A DNA stretch of 64,000 nucleotides. Origin: Planctomycetaceae bacterium (GTDB lineage: Bacteria > Planctomycetota > Planctomycetia > Planctomycetales > Planctomycetaceae). Positions within the stretch are counted from its first letter, which is position 1, and every line of letters begins with the position of its first letter. The stretch is taken from the NCBI GenBank assembly GCA_028284485.1, contig JANQRQ010000039.1, positions 1-64,000 on the forward strand. The letters are read 5' to 3'. Made by a program: the position numbers and the translations under genes. Below the pieces are notes generated by a model that was not told the DNA's origin, made no database searches, and worked only from the letters and a program-made list of their open reading frames with translations. This document shows positions 1-8,025 of the stretch, one piece after another.

Positions 1-1383
1 GAATCGGGGGCCATCAATACGCGGCAGACGGAGTCTGCCCGTGAACAATTTGATATGCAGTCGATCACCGATGAGATTCGCACGCGTAGTCTTGGCCGGC
101 TGAATGAAATCTCGAACGAACTTCAGCGGCAACTCGATCCAGAGCAATTGGAAACCGTCACGACAACACAATTGGTTCGTCATGAATGGACGGATCGTAT
201 TGAGGGTTTTCAACAACGTCGTCAAAATGTCGAATCGCGCATCGAATCGATCAAGCGGGGATTTGAGAACCACAACGGTAGCGTCTTTGGTTATCGGCAG
301 ACGGCCGATGAGGTAAGTCGCGTGATCTCCGACCTCCGAGAGTTGCGATCCGAACTCGAACGGGCGCCACTAATCGTTGATGTCGATTTGGAACGAATTG
401 ATGCAGCCCGAATTCGCGATCAGCAACGTATCGAGGATCAATTGGATTCTCTAACGCTCGATGCGCAATCGTTGTCGCAATTCTTGATTGGACCTGAACT
501 CGTCACACGAATGCAGACTGCACTTCACTACTTCGAATGGGCAAAAACAAATGCATCAAAACTAAGCGACGATTCCAAACCGCAGCGATTCAGAGGCGTC
601 GACATCACGTTTCGAGATGCAGTGCAATACCCCAAGCTCCTATTGAAAGAACTACGCATCTCCGGTCTGGCGGAATTCAACGACCAAGAGATTCCATTTC
701 AAGGCATCATGAAAGGCCTGACGACCGAGCCAGCACTCTATGGGCAGCCGGTTCTATTGCACGCCATCGGTCAGGCAGAGGCTGAATTCGACATCCAAGC
801 CGCCATTGATTTCTCACAAGATACAGCGCGCCACGAACTGCTGATAACGTACGCTGACTCCTCGCCCCATCGCAAACAACTAGGTGATCATCACACCTTC
901 CGAATCCCGATATCAATCGGCCCTTCCCGCTACCACTGCTACGCCAAAATGATTGGTGAACAATTGACTGCCGAATTTGCACTCTCGCAGCAAATCGTTT
1001 CTACGGAAATCCCACCGGCACGCGAGGGCGAAATCGTCAGCAACCTTATTGCCGAAGCACTTTCCAACGTTCGCAATACTCAAGCGAAATTACTCCTGAC
1101 GGGAACGCTCGAGCATCCCGCTTGGGAGTTGAAGTCTAACTTCGGTCCGGAATTCGCCGAAAGCGTCGACTACCTTTTTGCGAGCGCATTGCGATCGCAT
1201 GCCTCGGAATTGCTGGGGGAATCCGATTCCATCGCACGTATCAGTCGCCTGCAGCTACGTGAGCAGCTTAATGACCGGTTAGGTCAGCTCTTGTCGCAAC
1301 TGAATGGTCCCGAAGCCGAAGCTCGACGACTGTTGGGACCGTTTGCCGGCGGCGCAGGGCGACTCGACTTCCTCAGGCGGTAA
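1..1383 (+). CDS. TIGR03545-like conserved protein (3' part)
   Basis: The reading frame is open from the first base of the window, so this is the C-terminal part of a longer protein. An in-frame ATG at 55 is probably internal. About 460 residues are visible. The first 150 or so are charged and helical, probably coiled coil. A beta-rich region follows, with the stretch PKLLLKELRISG and then GIMKGLTTEPALYGQPV. That combination is what I recall from TIGR03545, an uncharacterised family of outer-membrane bacteria often found as a two-gene pair with a small membrane protein. Family assignment is by memory of the pattern, not by search. No function is known, and the partner gene would lie upstream of the window. 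Confidence 0.6.
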   Translation, partial: ESGAINTRQTESAREQFDMQSITDEIRTRSLGRLNEISNELQRQLDPEQLETVTTTQLVRHEWTDRIEGFQQRRQNVESRIESIKRGFENHNGSVFGYRQTADEVSRVISDLRELRSELERAPLIVDVDLERIDAARIRDQQRIEDQLDSLTLDAQSLSQFLIGPELVTRMQTALHYFEWAKTNASKLSDDSKPQRFRGVDITFRDAVQYPKLLLKELRISGLAEFNDQEIPFQGIMKGLTTEPALYGQPVLLHAIGQAEAEFDIQAAIDFSQDTARHELLITYADSSPHRKQLGDHHTFRIPISIGPSRYHCYAKMIGEQLTAEFALSQQIVSTEIPPAREGEIVSNLIAEALSNVRNTQAKLLLTGTLEHPAWELKSNFGPEFAESVDYLFASALRSHASELLGESDSIARISRLQLREQLNDRLGQLLSQLNGPEAEARRLLGPFAGGAGRLDFLRR

Positions 1384-1468
1384 TCTGGCACACCAATGAA
1401 GGTTGAACGCGTAGAGCCGATTGCCGCCCTGCCCCACTAGGGGCTGATGCAACCGGCACCTCTCAACT

Positions 1469-2407
1469 TCATTCCGGCAGGCATTTCCGCAAGTAATTGA
1501 TGCTTTCGCGGGCCAGCCGTTCCGGGCCCGGCGCGTAGTCGAACACTTCCACCGAAATCCACCCGTTGAACTCGACGTCCGCTAATGATTCCAGGACCGG
1601 CACGAAATCGAGTTCTCCAAACCCCGGCCCCAGTCGATTGGGATCATTTGCGTGAAAATGGACGAGTTCATCGTGATGTTCTCTAATCAATGTCGGAATC
1701 GTTACCGTTTCTGCCGCCATCGCGTGACAGTCCAGAATTAGACGGCAACGGGCCGAGTCCACTTTCTTAATCAGCTGCATTGCCTGGTTGGCGTTGCTCA
1801 AGAAGTTTGTTTTTGTCGGCAACAGTGGCTCCATGGCCAATGTCACATCGTTGCGTTCGAGAATTGGCAACGCTTGATGAATCACATCGGTGGCGAACTC
1901 TAAACCTGCCTCGAATGTGATACCATCGCCCAGGTTTCGCTGTTGTGGCGATCCGAAAACGAGCAACTTGCCCCCCAGGTCAGCACAGAATTTGGCTAAC
2001 TCACCGAGGTATTGAGACGTTCTCCTTCGAACTTCCCTGTCTGGGCTTGTCAGATGTAACCCTTCGGTGCGTGCCAACAACCAATGGAGTCCAACAACCT
2101 TTAATCCGGCCCGCTCCGCTTGCTTGCGAACTTCGGACCTTCGCTGGATCGATATGTCGGTCACGTCGTCGGAAATCGTGAACGGGGCGATCTCGAGTCC
2201 TTGATAACCGCACTCAGCAGCAAGCGAAAACGCTTTTTCAAACGGCCAATCTCCAAAAGTCTCATTGCAGATTGCAAATCGAGGCGGCGTCTTCACGCTC
2301 ACCTGCCCCCAACATTGATCGCGTTTGTTGTGCACTGCAAGACCTGCCACACCGACGGAAGTGACAGCCTGCCTTATGAATGATCGACGCGATAACTCTG
2401 TGCCCAC
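1469..2407 (-). CDS. Tat-exported sugar phosphate isomerase/epimerase-like protein
   Basis: 312 residues. The start is GTG, preceded by GGGAG at a good distance. The N-terminus carries a twin-arginine signal (SRRSFIRQ followed by a short apolar stretch), so the folded protein probably acts outside the cytoplasm. The rest is a xylose-isomerase-like TIM barrel (AP_endonuc_2 type). Likely metal and substrate residues lie in EPLLP, DCHAMA, HFHANDPN and near the C-terminus in VEVFD. Planctomycetes carry many such exported barrels, usually with unknown sugar substrates. It stands alone on the minus strand, between the TIGR03545-like gene and an 84-bp repeat copy upstream. Fold is confident; substrate is unknown. 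Confidence 0.85.
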   Translation of the reverse strand: MGTELSRRSFIRQAVTSVGVAGLAVHNKRDQCWGQVSVKTPPRFAICNETFGDWPFEKAFSLAAECGYQGLEIAPFTISDDVTDISIQRRSEVRKQAERAGLKVVGLHWLLARTEGLHLTSPDREVRRRTSQYLGELAKFCADLGGKLLVFGSPQQRNLGDGITFEAGLEFATDVIHQALPILERNDVTLAMEPLLPTKTNFLSNANQAMQLIKKVDSARCRLILDCHAMAAETVTIPTLIREHHDELVHFHANDPNRLGPGFGELDFVPVLESLADVEFNGWISVEVFDYAPGPERLARESINYLRKCLPE

Positions 2408-2461
2408 TGCAGACTCCCGAGTTTGATTCGCTTACGTTCCACCTAAAGCGATTTGCCTTTT

Positions 2462-2545
2462 CTTGTGAGCGCGTCTGGCTCGTGGGATCCAGCCATCTTA
2501 GAACAAAATGCATTTGCCGCGGCCACAAGTCAGCGTAATACGCTG
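2462..2545 (-). repeat. 84-bp structured interspersed repeat, copy A
   Basis: Read on the minus strand it begins with the palindrome CAGCGTATTACGCTG and ends with CACAAG. It aligns without gaps to copies at 52497-52580 and 59630-59713. Two hairpins are visible: the 15-bp palindrome, and a long hairpin closed by CTTGTGG at positions 17-23 pairing with the last seven bases (here with one G-T wobble), extended by CGCG/CGCG after a one-base mismatch. An inner stem CTGG-A-TC/GAGCCAG has loop CCAC and one mismatch. It lies between two minus-strand genes, in the 278-bp gap upstream of the sugar isomerase-like gene. There is no transposase nearby, so REP-like or MITE-like DNA or a structured RNA are both possible. 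Confidence 0.85.
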
Positions 2546-2685
2546 TAAAAGATTAGTTTATGGCTTTGGTGCGATATTACCAAATTGTTTTCCAACGTTG
2601 ACTGTTGTCGTAAACCGATTCGATTGACGCAACTCATAACCTTGGCAGGAAGTTTGCATGGACACAAACCTGGTAAGGACACTTT

Positions 2686-3603
2686 CTAAACCGCCCCCGC
2701 TAGTTGATCGATCGCCCATAAGCTTTCGCGTAGCAGATCGTCATCACCAATTTCCTCCGCATATTGAAGCACGCTTATCGTGTGATGGACCGCACGAATC
2801 CGCGCGTGCATCCACGCGTCGTCATCGACTGCTCCATAGCAGAGAAGGAACTCGTCGTGCATCGACGCGGGAAACAACAAGAATGCCACAATGAGATCGA
2901 CGGCCGGATTTCCAATATGAACGTCGCCCCAATCGATGATTCCGGTCAGGTTGTGATCAGTGTCTACTACAAGATGACGAGAGTACAAATCGCCATGGAC
3001 CAATGCATTGTTTGCAGGGACTGACATCTTTTCCCCGATCCGCAGCAGTTCGTACAGCGATTCATCATATTGCACGATTCCGCGCCCAACGAGGCCTTCC
3101 AATCGTTCCTTTGTTCGGGGAGTCCTCCTTCGCCAATCGAGCCGATACCATTTATCCGGCGGCGCTCCGATTTGCGAAATCTGGCCCTCGCAAATCGCAT
3201 GCAACACCGCTAGGAACTCGGCCAATGGTCGAATCATCCGCTCGCGCTGTGCGATCGTCAGTCGTGCCCGACAAGCTGTGGTCCCTGCAATCAACGGATA
3301 ACCAGCGAACGGCCATGGGAATGTCGCATCAGGCTCGCCGACGAATTCCGGACGGGGAATCGATAGTGGCAATTGGTCGGCAATGTGCTGGAGTACCTGA
3401 ATTTCTCCCTTGAGACACTCTGCGCCAACTTGTCGGCGTGGAAATCGGAAAACCATGGAATCATTCACCAGGAACGCCGCATTATCCCACCCCGTTCCGA
3501 AAGGAGTAACGTGCAAGGGACGCAATTGCGGAAACTGCGTTTCGATAAGCCGTCGTGCATCATCGTTGGTGACTGTATGTTCTGCTTCCCAGGGCTGAGA
3601 CAT
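2686..3603 (-). CDS. APH/choline-kinase-like phosphotransferase
   Basis: 305 residues with the aminoglycoside phosphotransferase (APH) fold. The catalytic loop is LVHGDLYSRHLVVD and the metal-binding motif is GIIDWGDVHIGNPAVDL. An N-terminal nucleotide-binding lobe carries FGTGWDNAAFLV. The overall pattern resembles the macrolide 2'-phosphotransferase branch, but APH-like kinases phosphorylate many small molecules and nothing here shows the substrate. Single gene, diverging from truD across a 168-bp gap. Calling it a resistance gene would go beyond the evidence. Confidence 0.85.
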   Translation of the reverse strand: MSQPWEAEHTVTNDDARRLIETQFPQLRPLHVTPFGTGWDNAAFLVNDSMVFRFPRRQVGAECLKGEIQVLQHIADQLPLSIPRPEFVGEPDATFPWPFAGYPLIAGTTACRARLTIAQRERMIRPLAEFLAVLHAICEGQISQIGAPPDKWYRLDWRRRTPRTKERLEGLVGRGIVQYDESLYELLRIGEKMSVPANNALVHGDLYSRHLVVDTDHNLTGIIDWGDVHIGNPAVDLIVAFLLFPASMHDEFLLCYGAVDDDAWMHARIRAVHHTISVLQYAEEIGDDDLLRESLWAIDQLAGAV

Positions 3604-3771
3604 CAGAAAACTCTCGAGGTCAAGTCATGACGCGTTCGTCGTCGAGTGCTGTCAACGCGATGGCTGAAAAGGGCTACCGAGAGAACAGCGTTGAGTTATC
3701 ATGCGGTTTGTAACTGAAATTGTGTCGCTGCCGATAGGCAGGCTTAGGAATTCTGGCAATCGACAAAACTC

Positions 3772-4854
3772 ATGGATAGCGATTTTCCCACGCTGAATTC
3801 AAAGCCCTCCCGTGTTGGAGGTACGCTAAAGCTCTCTCCAGAGGATTTCATCGTGGAGGAAATTCCCGCCTATAGCCCATGCGGCGTTGGAGAACATCTG
3901 TTTCTATGGATCGAGAAACGAAACGTTTCCACCGATGAGTTACTACAACATCTTGCACGGTCGCTCAACATTTCACAGCGTGCAATCGGCATCGCGGGAA
4001 TGAAAGACCGGCTGGCCGTCACCCGTCAATTCGTCTCCGTCCCGGTCTCCAGCGGCGAGCAGCTTTCGCACCTGGAGACAGAGAACATTCGAATTCTCAG
4101 CAACAGACGGCATACCAACAAACTACGGACCGGTCATCTTCGCGGTAACCGATTTGTTATCGTCTTGAGGAATGTCGATGCCGATGCCGCCCCTCGAATC
4201 GAGCAAACCTCACAACTGATCTCAAAATACGGATTCCCGAACTACTTCGGCACGCAACGATTCGGATCCAATCACAAAACCCTGAAACATGGAGTTGAAT
4301 TGTTAAGCCAGGACGCCTCGATCGCTCCGACAAAAAAGCCTCACTCGCCACGTCGATTTCGACTGGCTCTTTCTGCCGTACAATCTTGGCTTTTCAATCA
4401 ACTGTTGGCTCGGCGGATTCAAGAGGATATCGCGACCAAGGTTCTTCGCGGCGACGTCATGCAAGTCATCGCCTCAGGTGGCCTGTTCGTCGCGGAACGG
4501 ACCGATCGCGAACAGCAAAGACACGATTCGGGTGAAACAGCAATCACCGGACCCATTTTCGGCCCAAAAATGAAGCGACCGCAACACGGCGCTGCCGAGA
4601 TCGAGGCCGAAGTACTCGAGGCATCAGGATTGATTCTCTCTGCATTTTCGAGATTTCCGAAAATGACGCGGGGGACGCGACGGCCGCTAATGGTTCGGCC
4701 AGACGACTTTGACGTGATGCCCGCTGAAGACGGCACTGTACGGATTCAGTTCACGCTCCCTCCGGGAGCCTATGCGACGGTGCTGATGGACGAATTCGTC
4801 CAACGGCCCAAGGACAACAAATCGTCAATTGAAAGAGACAGAAATCTCGATTGA
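3772..4854 (+). CDS. truD: tRNA pseudouridine(13) synthase TruD
   Basis: 360 residues, the usual length for TruD, which isomerises uridine 13 of certain tRNAs in the cytoplasm. The catalytic motif GMKDRLAVTRQFVSV holds the nucleophilic Asp. Other family signatures are NYFGTQRFGSNHKTL in the middle and FTLPPGAYATVLMDEF at the C-terminus. The early motif KLSPEDFIVEEIPAY also matches TruD. No strong ribosome binding site is seen before the ATG. The gene ends 13 bp from the stop of the convergent KaiC-like gene, so the two 3' ends probably share termination or overlap as transcripts. Confidence 0.96.
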   Translation: MDSDFPTLNSKPSRVGGTLKLSPEDFIVEEIPAYSPCGVGEHLFLWIEKRNVSTDELLQHLARSLNISQRAIGIAGMKDRLAVTRQFVSVPVSSGEQLSHLETENIRILSNRRHTNKLRTGHLRGNRFVIVLRNVDADAAPRIEQTSQLISKYGFPNYFGTQRFGSNHKTLKHGVELLSQDASIAPTKKPHSPRRFRLALSAVQSWLFNQLLARRIQEDIATKVLRGDVMQVIASGGLFVAERTDREQQRHDSGETAITGPIFGPKMKRPQHGAAEIEAEVLEASGLILSAFSRFPKMTRGTRRPLMVRPDDFDVMPAEDGTVRIQFTLPPGAYATVLMDEFVQRPKDNKSSIERDRNLD

Positions 4855-4867
4855 TGGCGACGCCGAA

Positions 4868-5752
4868 TCAATCGTCGACGAACTCAAGCCCCGCCTCGCC
4901 GATTTCGAATGGGTAAATTCCATCGTCACAGGCACTACCGCGATGTTTAGCGACATGCAGCGCTCGCCCCATTCGCGATCCATCACGCGTCTTTCCCATC
5001 AAAATGATTGTATTGGCGTTCGAGAGCACATCGCCGCTATCTAACGGCCGACTTAAGAGATCATCCAACATGATTTCGCGGCTGGTATACATCAACAAGC
5101 AGCCGATTCGCGTATGGTCGTAATAGTATTCTTCTACAAGTTCCGATTGCGATCGAAACTGCACGCGGAACAAATCGCGAGCCACCCACTCGGATTCCTT
5201 GCGCAGAATCTGGTGGTAAAGGTAATCGAATAAGTGAAATTGAAACGAATCGCTGGGCTCGTCAACCGGCTCGACACCGTCGATCACACACCGCCGCACG
5301 CCGTGTACAAAGTTACCATAGAAATAGGCAATCGACCGATCGAGCTTCTTGGCCAACTCGACCTTCCATTCGCGCCAGTCATCGAATTCCATATCGCTGA
5401 TCGTGACTCGCCGGCCGCTGCGGTCGAAAATATGTAAGGCATCGTAGCGGGCTTTCTCGCGCGACCATACGTCGAGCGGATCGAGTTTTATGTCGACCGG
5501 ACAGGTTTGAAGCTCCCAACGGAATAGCCGTCGGGCATATTCACTGTGATTCTGCGAGTCGCCACGCGACGTCATGTCGAACAGAATCCCTCGCTCTTGC
5601 TCCTGCTTCAGGCCATGATGCGCAAACTGCAAACCCAACTGGGTCTTACCAATACCTGTTGCTCCGACGACGACCGTCAGCGTCCCAGGCAACAGCCCAC
5701 CGCCTAAAATTTCATCCAGCTTACATATTCCGGTTTCAAGCCGCTCGGTCAT
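4868..5752 (-). CDS. KaiC/RecA-like single-domain ATPase
   Basis: 294 residues. The opening [19 protein letters not shown] and Walker [10 protein letters not shown] are typical of KaiC/RadA-type ATPases. Walker B is probably [10 protein letters not shown]. The C-terminal segment [29 protein letters not shown] matches the end of a KaiC domain. Only one domain is present and no KaiA or KaiB lies nearby, so a circadian role is not implied. Stand-alone KaiC-like proteins are usually signalling or regulatory ATPases of unknown target. The middle region ([20 protein letters not shown]) is not familiar. It is last in the minus-strand run after the D-threonine-aldolase-like gene, with a 136-bp gap that could hold its own promoter. 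Confidence 0.82.
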   Translation of the reverse strand: MTERLETGICKLDEILGGGLLPGTLTVVVGATGIGKTQLGLQFAHHGLKQEQERGILFDMTSRGDSQNHSEYARRLFRWELQTCPVDIKLDPLDVWSREKARYDALHIFDRSGRRVTISDMEFDDWREWKVELAKKLDRSIAYFYGNFVHGVRRCVIDGVEPVDEPSDSFQFHLFDYLYHQILRKESEWVARDLFRVQFRSQSELVEEYYYDHTRIGCLLMYTSREIMLDDLLSRPLDSGDVLSNANTIILMGKTRDGSRMGRALHVAKHRGSACDDGIYPFEIGEAGLEFVDD

Positions 5753-5888
5753 TCGGCATCTGCTTTTTTTCGCAAGAAGTTTTTCAAAACGATTCGCAAG
5801 ATCGAAATGGGATCACAACAAAATTAAAGAGCGAGCACGAACGCACTAGGCGTGCCGCTTACGAATATCGACTGCCTCGGGTGACTTT

Positions 5889-7004
5889 TCAAATCGTCAA
5901 CCAACGATCGCGCGAAGCGATGTCCCAGCGATCGGACAGTCGACCATTTTGAATAACCCAGACTTGTTTATGCAATGCCGAGGTTGGGCAGACATGTCGT
6001 GGGATCGCCAACAATTCGTCGCCAGGCTGGAATCGGTCTGCCTCTGACGTTGATAGCACCAGATGCTCCTCGTTTTGCAGCACTTCTTCGGCGTCCGGTA
6101 GTTCGGGAAATACCAAGCGCTGGCCAGCCGGCTGATCAGCTGCGACGGCTTTATAGCCCAAATCGAGTGTCACGCGGTCGACGGTGGGGCGACTAATGAC
6201 TCTCGTCAATAAGAGTGCTGCCGGCGGAAACACGAGATCGGGAAACGCCTCACTATACCCGGCATCGTTATAAACACACGTTCCGGGGCTGCATTCGATC
6301 GCAGGGTCATCCATTTCGGCGTAAATCGGAAAGGAGCCGGTCCCCCCTGCCACGATACGCGGAACGGGCCATCCCTCGGCCTCCAGATCCTGGCGAAATT
6401 GTTGAACCTTCTCCCATTCGCTTAACACCGCAACTCGCCGCTCCTCCCGTGACCGTTGATGCTGGTGCCCGTCATACACGTGCAAGCCTTGCGGTTCAAC
6501 ACCGGCAGTCTCGATGATTAGCCGATATAGATCTTTGGCTTTGTCGCCGACTGGCAATCCCGTACGGTGCTGGCCGGCATCGATGTCGAGTAGCACACCG
6601 ATCGAACTGCCGGTGGAATCCATCGCCTGCCCCAAATTGCAAATGGGTAGGACATGGTCGGCCGTCACGCTGAACGCGACGTTCGGAAATTGTTCGACGA
6701 ATCGTACTGCCCGAGCAATATTCGGTCCGACCAAGTTGTAGGCCAAAAAGACATCAGGAGCTCCGGCATCCGCCAGCATTTCAGCCTCCGCGAATGTCGC
6801 CGCCTTATGCTTTAAGATCCCCAACTGAATCTGACGTTGGACTACTTCGCGCGTTTTATGAGTTTTGCAATGTGGCCGCAAACGAGTCGGATCACCGGCA
6901 ATCTCTATCATTTGCTGAAGGTTCTCGTCCAATAATTCGCTGAATACAAGCATCGCCGGTGTAATGATCCGGCTTGTATCATCAATGGCGTAGCGTGGAT
7001 CCAT
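5889..7004 (-). CDS. D-threonine aldolase-like PLP enzyme
   Basis: 371 residues from the ATG at 7004, which has AAAGG five bases upstream; a GTG two codons earlier is less likely. The alanine-racemase-type barrel motif RPHCKTHK lies near residue 44, and its first Lys (about K47) should bind PLP. The C-terminal barrel and metal site contain VVAGGTGSFPIYAEMDDPAIECSPGT and DLGYKAVAADQP, as in D-threonine aldolase and D-serine dehydratase-like enzymes. Such enzymes cleave beta-hydroxy D-amino acids to glycine and an aldehyde, or dehydrate D-serine. Here it follows an SSS symporter and an amidohydrolase on the same strand, suggesting catabolism of an imported amino-acid-like compound. Confidence 0.88.
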   Translation of the reverse strand: MDPRYAIDDTSRIITPAMLVFSELLDENLQQMIEIAGDPTRLRPHCKTHKTREVVQRQIQLGILKHKAATFAEAEMLADAGAPDVFLAYNLVGPNIARAVRFVEQFPNVAFSVTADHVLPICNLGQAMDSTGSSIGVLLDIDAGQHRTGLPVGDKAKDLYRLIIETAGVEPQGLHVYDGHQHQRSREERRVAVLSEWEKVQQFRQDLEAEGWPVPRIVAGGTGSFPIYAEMDDPAIECSPGTCVYNDAGYSEAFPDLVFPPAALLLTRVISRPTVDRVTLDLGYKAVAADQPAGQRLVFPELPDAEEVLQNEEHLVLSTSEADRFQPGDELLAIPRHVCPTSALHKQVWVIQNGRLSDRWDIASRDRWLTI

Positions 7005-7091
7005 CAGCACCTTTCATCATTGTCGCCAGAACTCGATATCTCATCGCTGCAAACAATTGTCGATTCACATGACAGAATCGGTTGCTGCCCA

Positions 7092-7928
7092 TCACAGCCC
7101 TTGAAAGAAGACTCGCTCGGCCGTTTTTCGCAGTAGCCATTCACGCTCTTCTGTTGTCACAAAATCAAGCTGGTTTTTCACAAGGTCAATCGAAGCTCGG
7201 TAGGAGTGTGGAGAAACTACTTGAAACGGCGCATCGGACGCCCACATCAGCCGCTGCGCGCCGAATGCGTTATACACTTCGCGAATTAGAGGGATCAGGT
7301 CGTGGTACGGCGGACTTTTCCGGCCAAGCGCGTAATACGCAGATATTTTTACGCTGACATTTCCGTGTCGAGCCATGTCGCACAACGCTTTGACTTCAGC
7401 GGGGTCGACCCGACCAGTAATCCCAACACGGGCAAAATGGTCGATCACAACCGGTGTCTCGGGAAAATCGCGACACATACGATCGAGGGCAGCTAGCGCA
7501 TTGGGATTAATCAAGCAGCACATCGCCAAGTCATGCTCCGCTCCCGCCGAGAACATTTCGTGCAGTCCATCAGAATCTAGCCAGCGATCGGCGTTCTCGG
7601 TTTGTGGGCGTATCCGAAACCCGCGCACCCCCAGTTTTTTCATTTGCAGCATTTCACGGGCGGGTGACTTCTTTTCATCGATGACTGCAACGCCGGAAAA
7701 CATGCCGGGAAAACGAGCCATCGCGTCAAGCATGTAGCTGTTATCGAAGCGATAAAACGACATTTGAATCAACACAACGCGATTAACTCCGACAGCATGC
7801 ATTTCGCGTTGCAATTCTTCGGCAGTAAAACTCGCGGGGGCCATACTCTCCTTACTGTAGCCTTCAGCCAAGGGGTACCGTGCGAGATCAGGCGTCCAAA
7901 TGTGTGAATGCGCGTCGATGAGATTCAT
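7092..7928 (-). CDS. amidohydrolase family TIM-barrel protein
   Basis: 278 residues of the amidohydrolase-2 type. Metal-ligand motifs are DAHSHIW at the N-terminus, VVIDHFAR in the middle and MWASDAPF near the end. AAGG precedes the ATG by seven bases. No signal peptide, so it is cytoplasmic. It is clearly related to the Tat-exported amidohydrolase at 28360-29295: both share REMxAxGV followed by a QxSxFYRxDN-like segment and both occur beside PLP enzymes. The family includes lactonases, decarboxylases and hydrolases, so the reaction cannot be named. Gaps of 87 and 97 bp to its neighbours are compatible with one operon running from 10334 to 5889. Confidence 0.85.
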   Translation of the reverse strand: MNLIDAHSHIWTPDLARYPLAEGYSKESMAPASFTAEELQREMHAVGVNRVVLIQMSFYRFDNSYMLDAMARFPGMFSGVAVIDEKKSPAREMLQMKKLGVRGFRIRPQTENADRWLDSDGLHEMFSAGAEHDLAMCCLINPNALAALDRMCRDFPETPVVIDHFARVGITGRVDPAEVKALCDMARHGNVSVKISAYYALGRKSPPYHDLIPLIREVYNAFGAQRLMWASDAPFQVVSPHSYRASIDLVKNQLDFVTTEEREWLLRKTAERVFFQGL

Positions 7929-8025
7929 GTTGCAACCTTCAAATCCCGTTTCAGAGACGGAAACTGATATTCAACGTACCGCTCTTTTAGCCAATCGACT
8001 GGGAATCGACGTCGGCGGACTATCG

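Noticed and set aside
2686-3603. Antibiotic resistance gene
   Set aside because: The APH fold is clear, but the family phosphorylates many substrates and no mobile or resistance context is present.
4868-5752. Circadian clock component
   Set aside because: Only a single KaiC-like domain and no kaiA or kaiB; kept as a generic KaiC-like ATPase.
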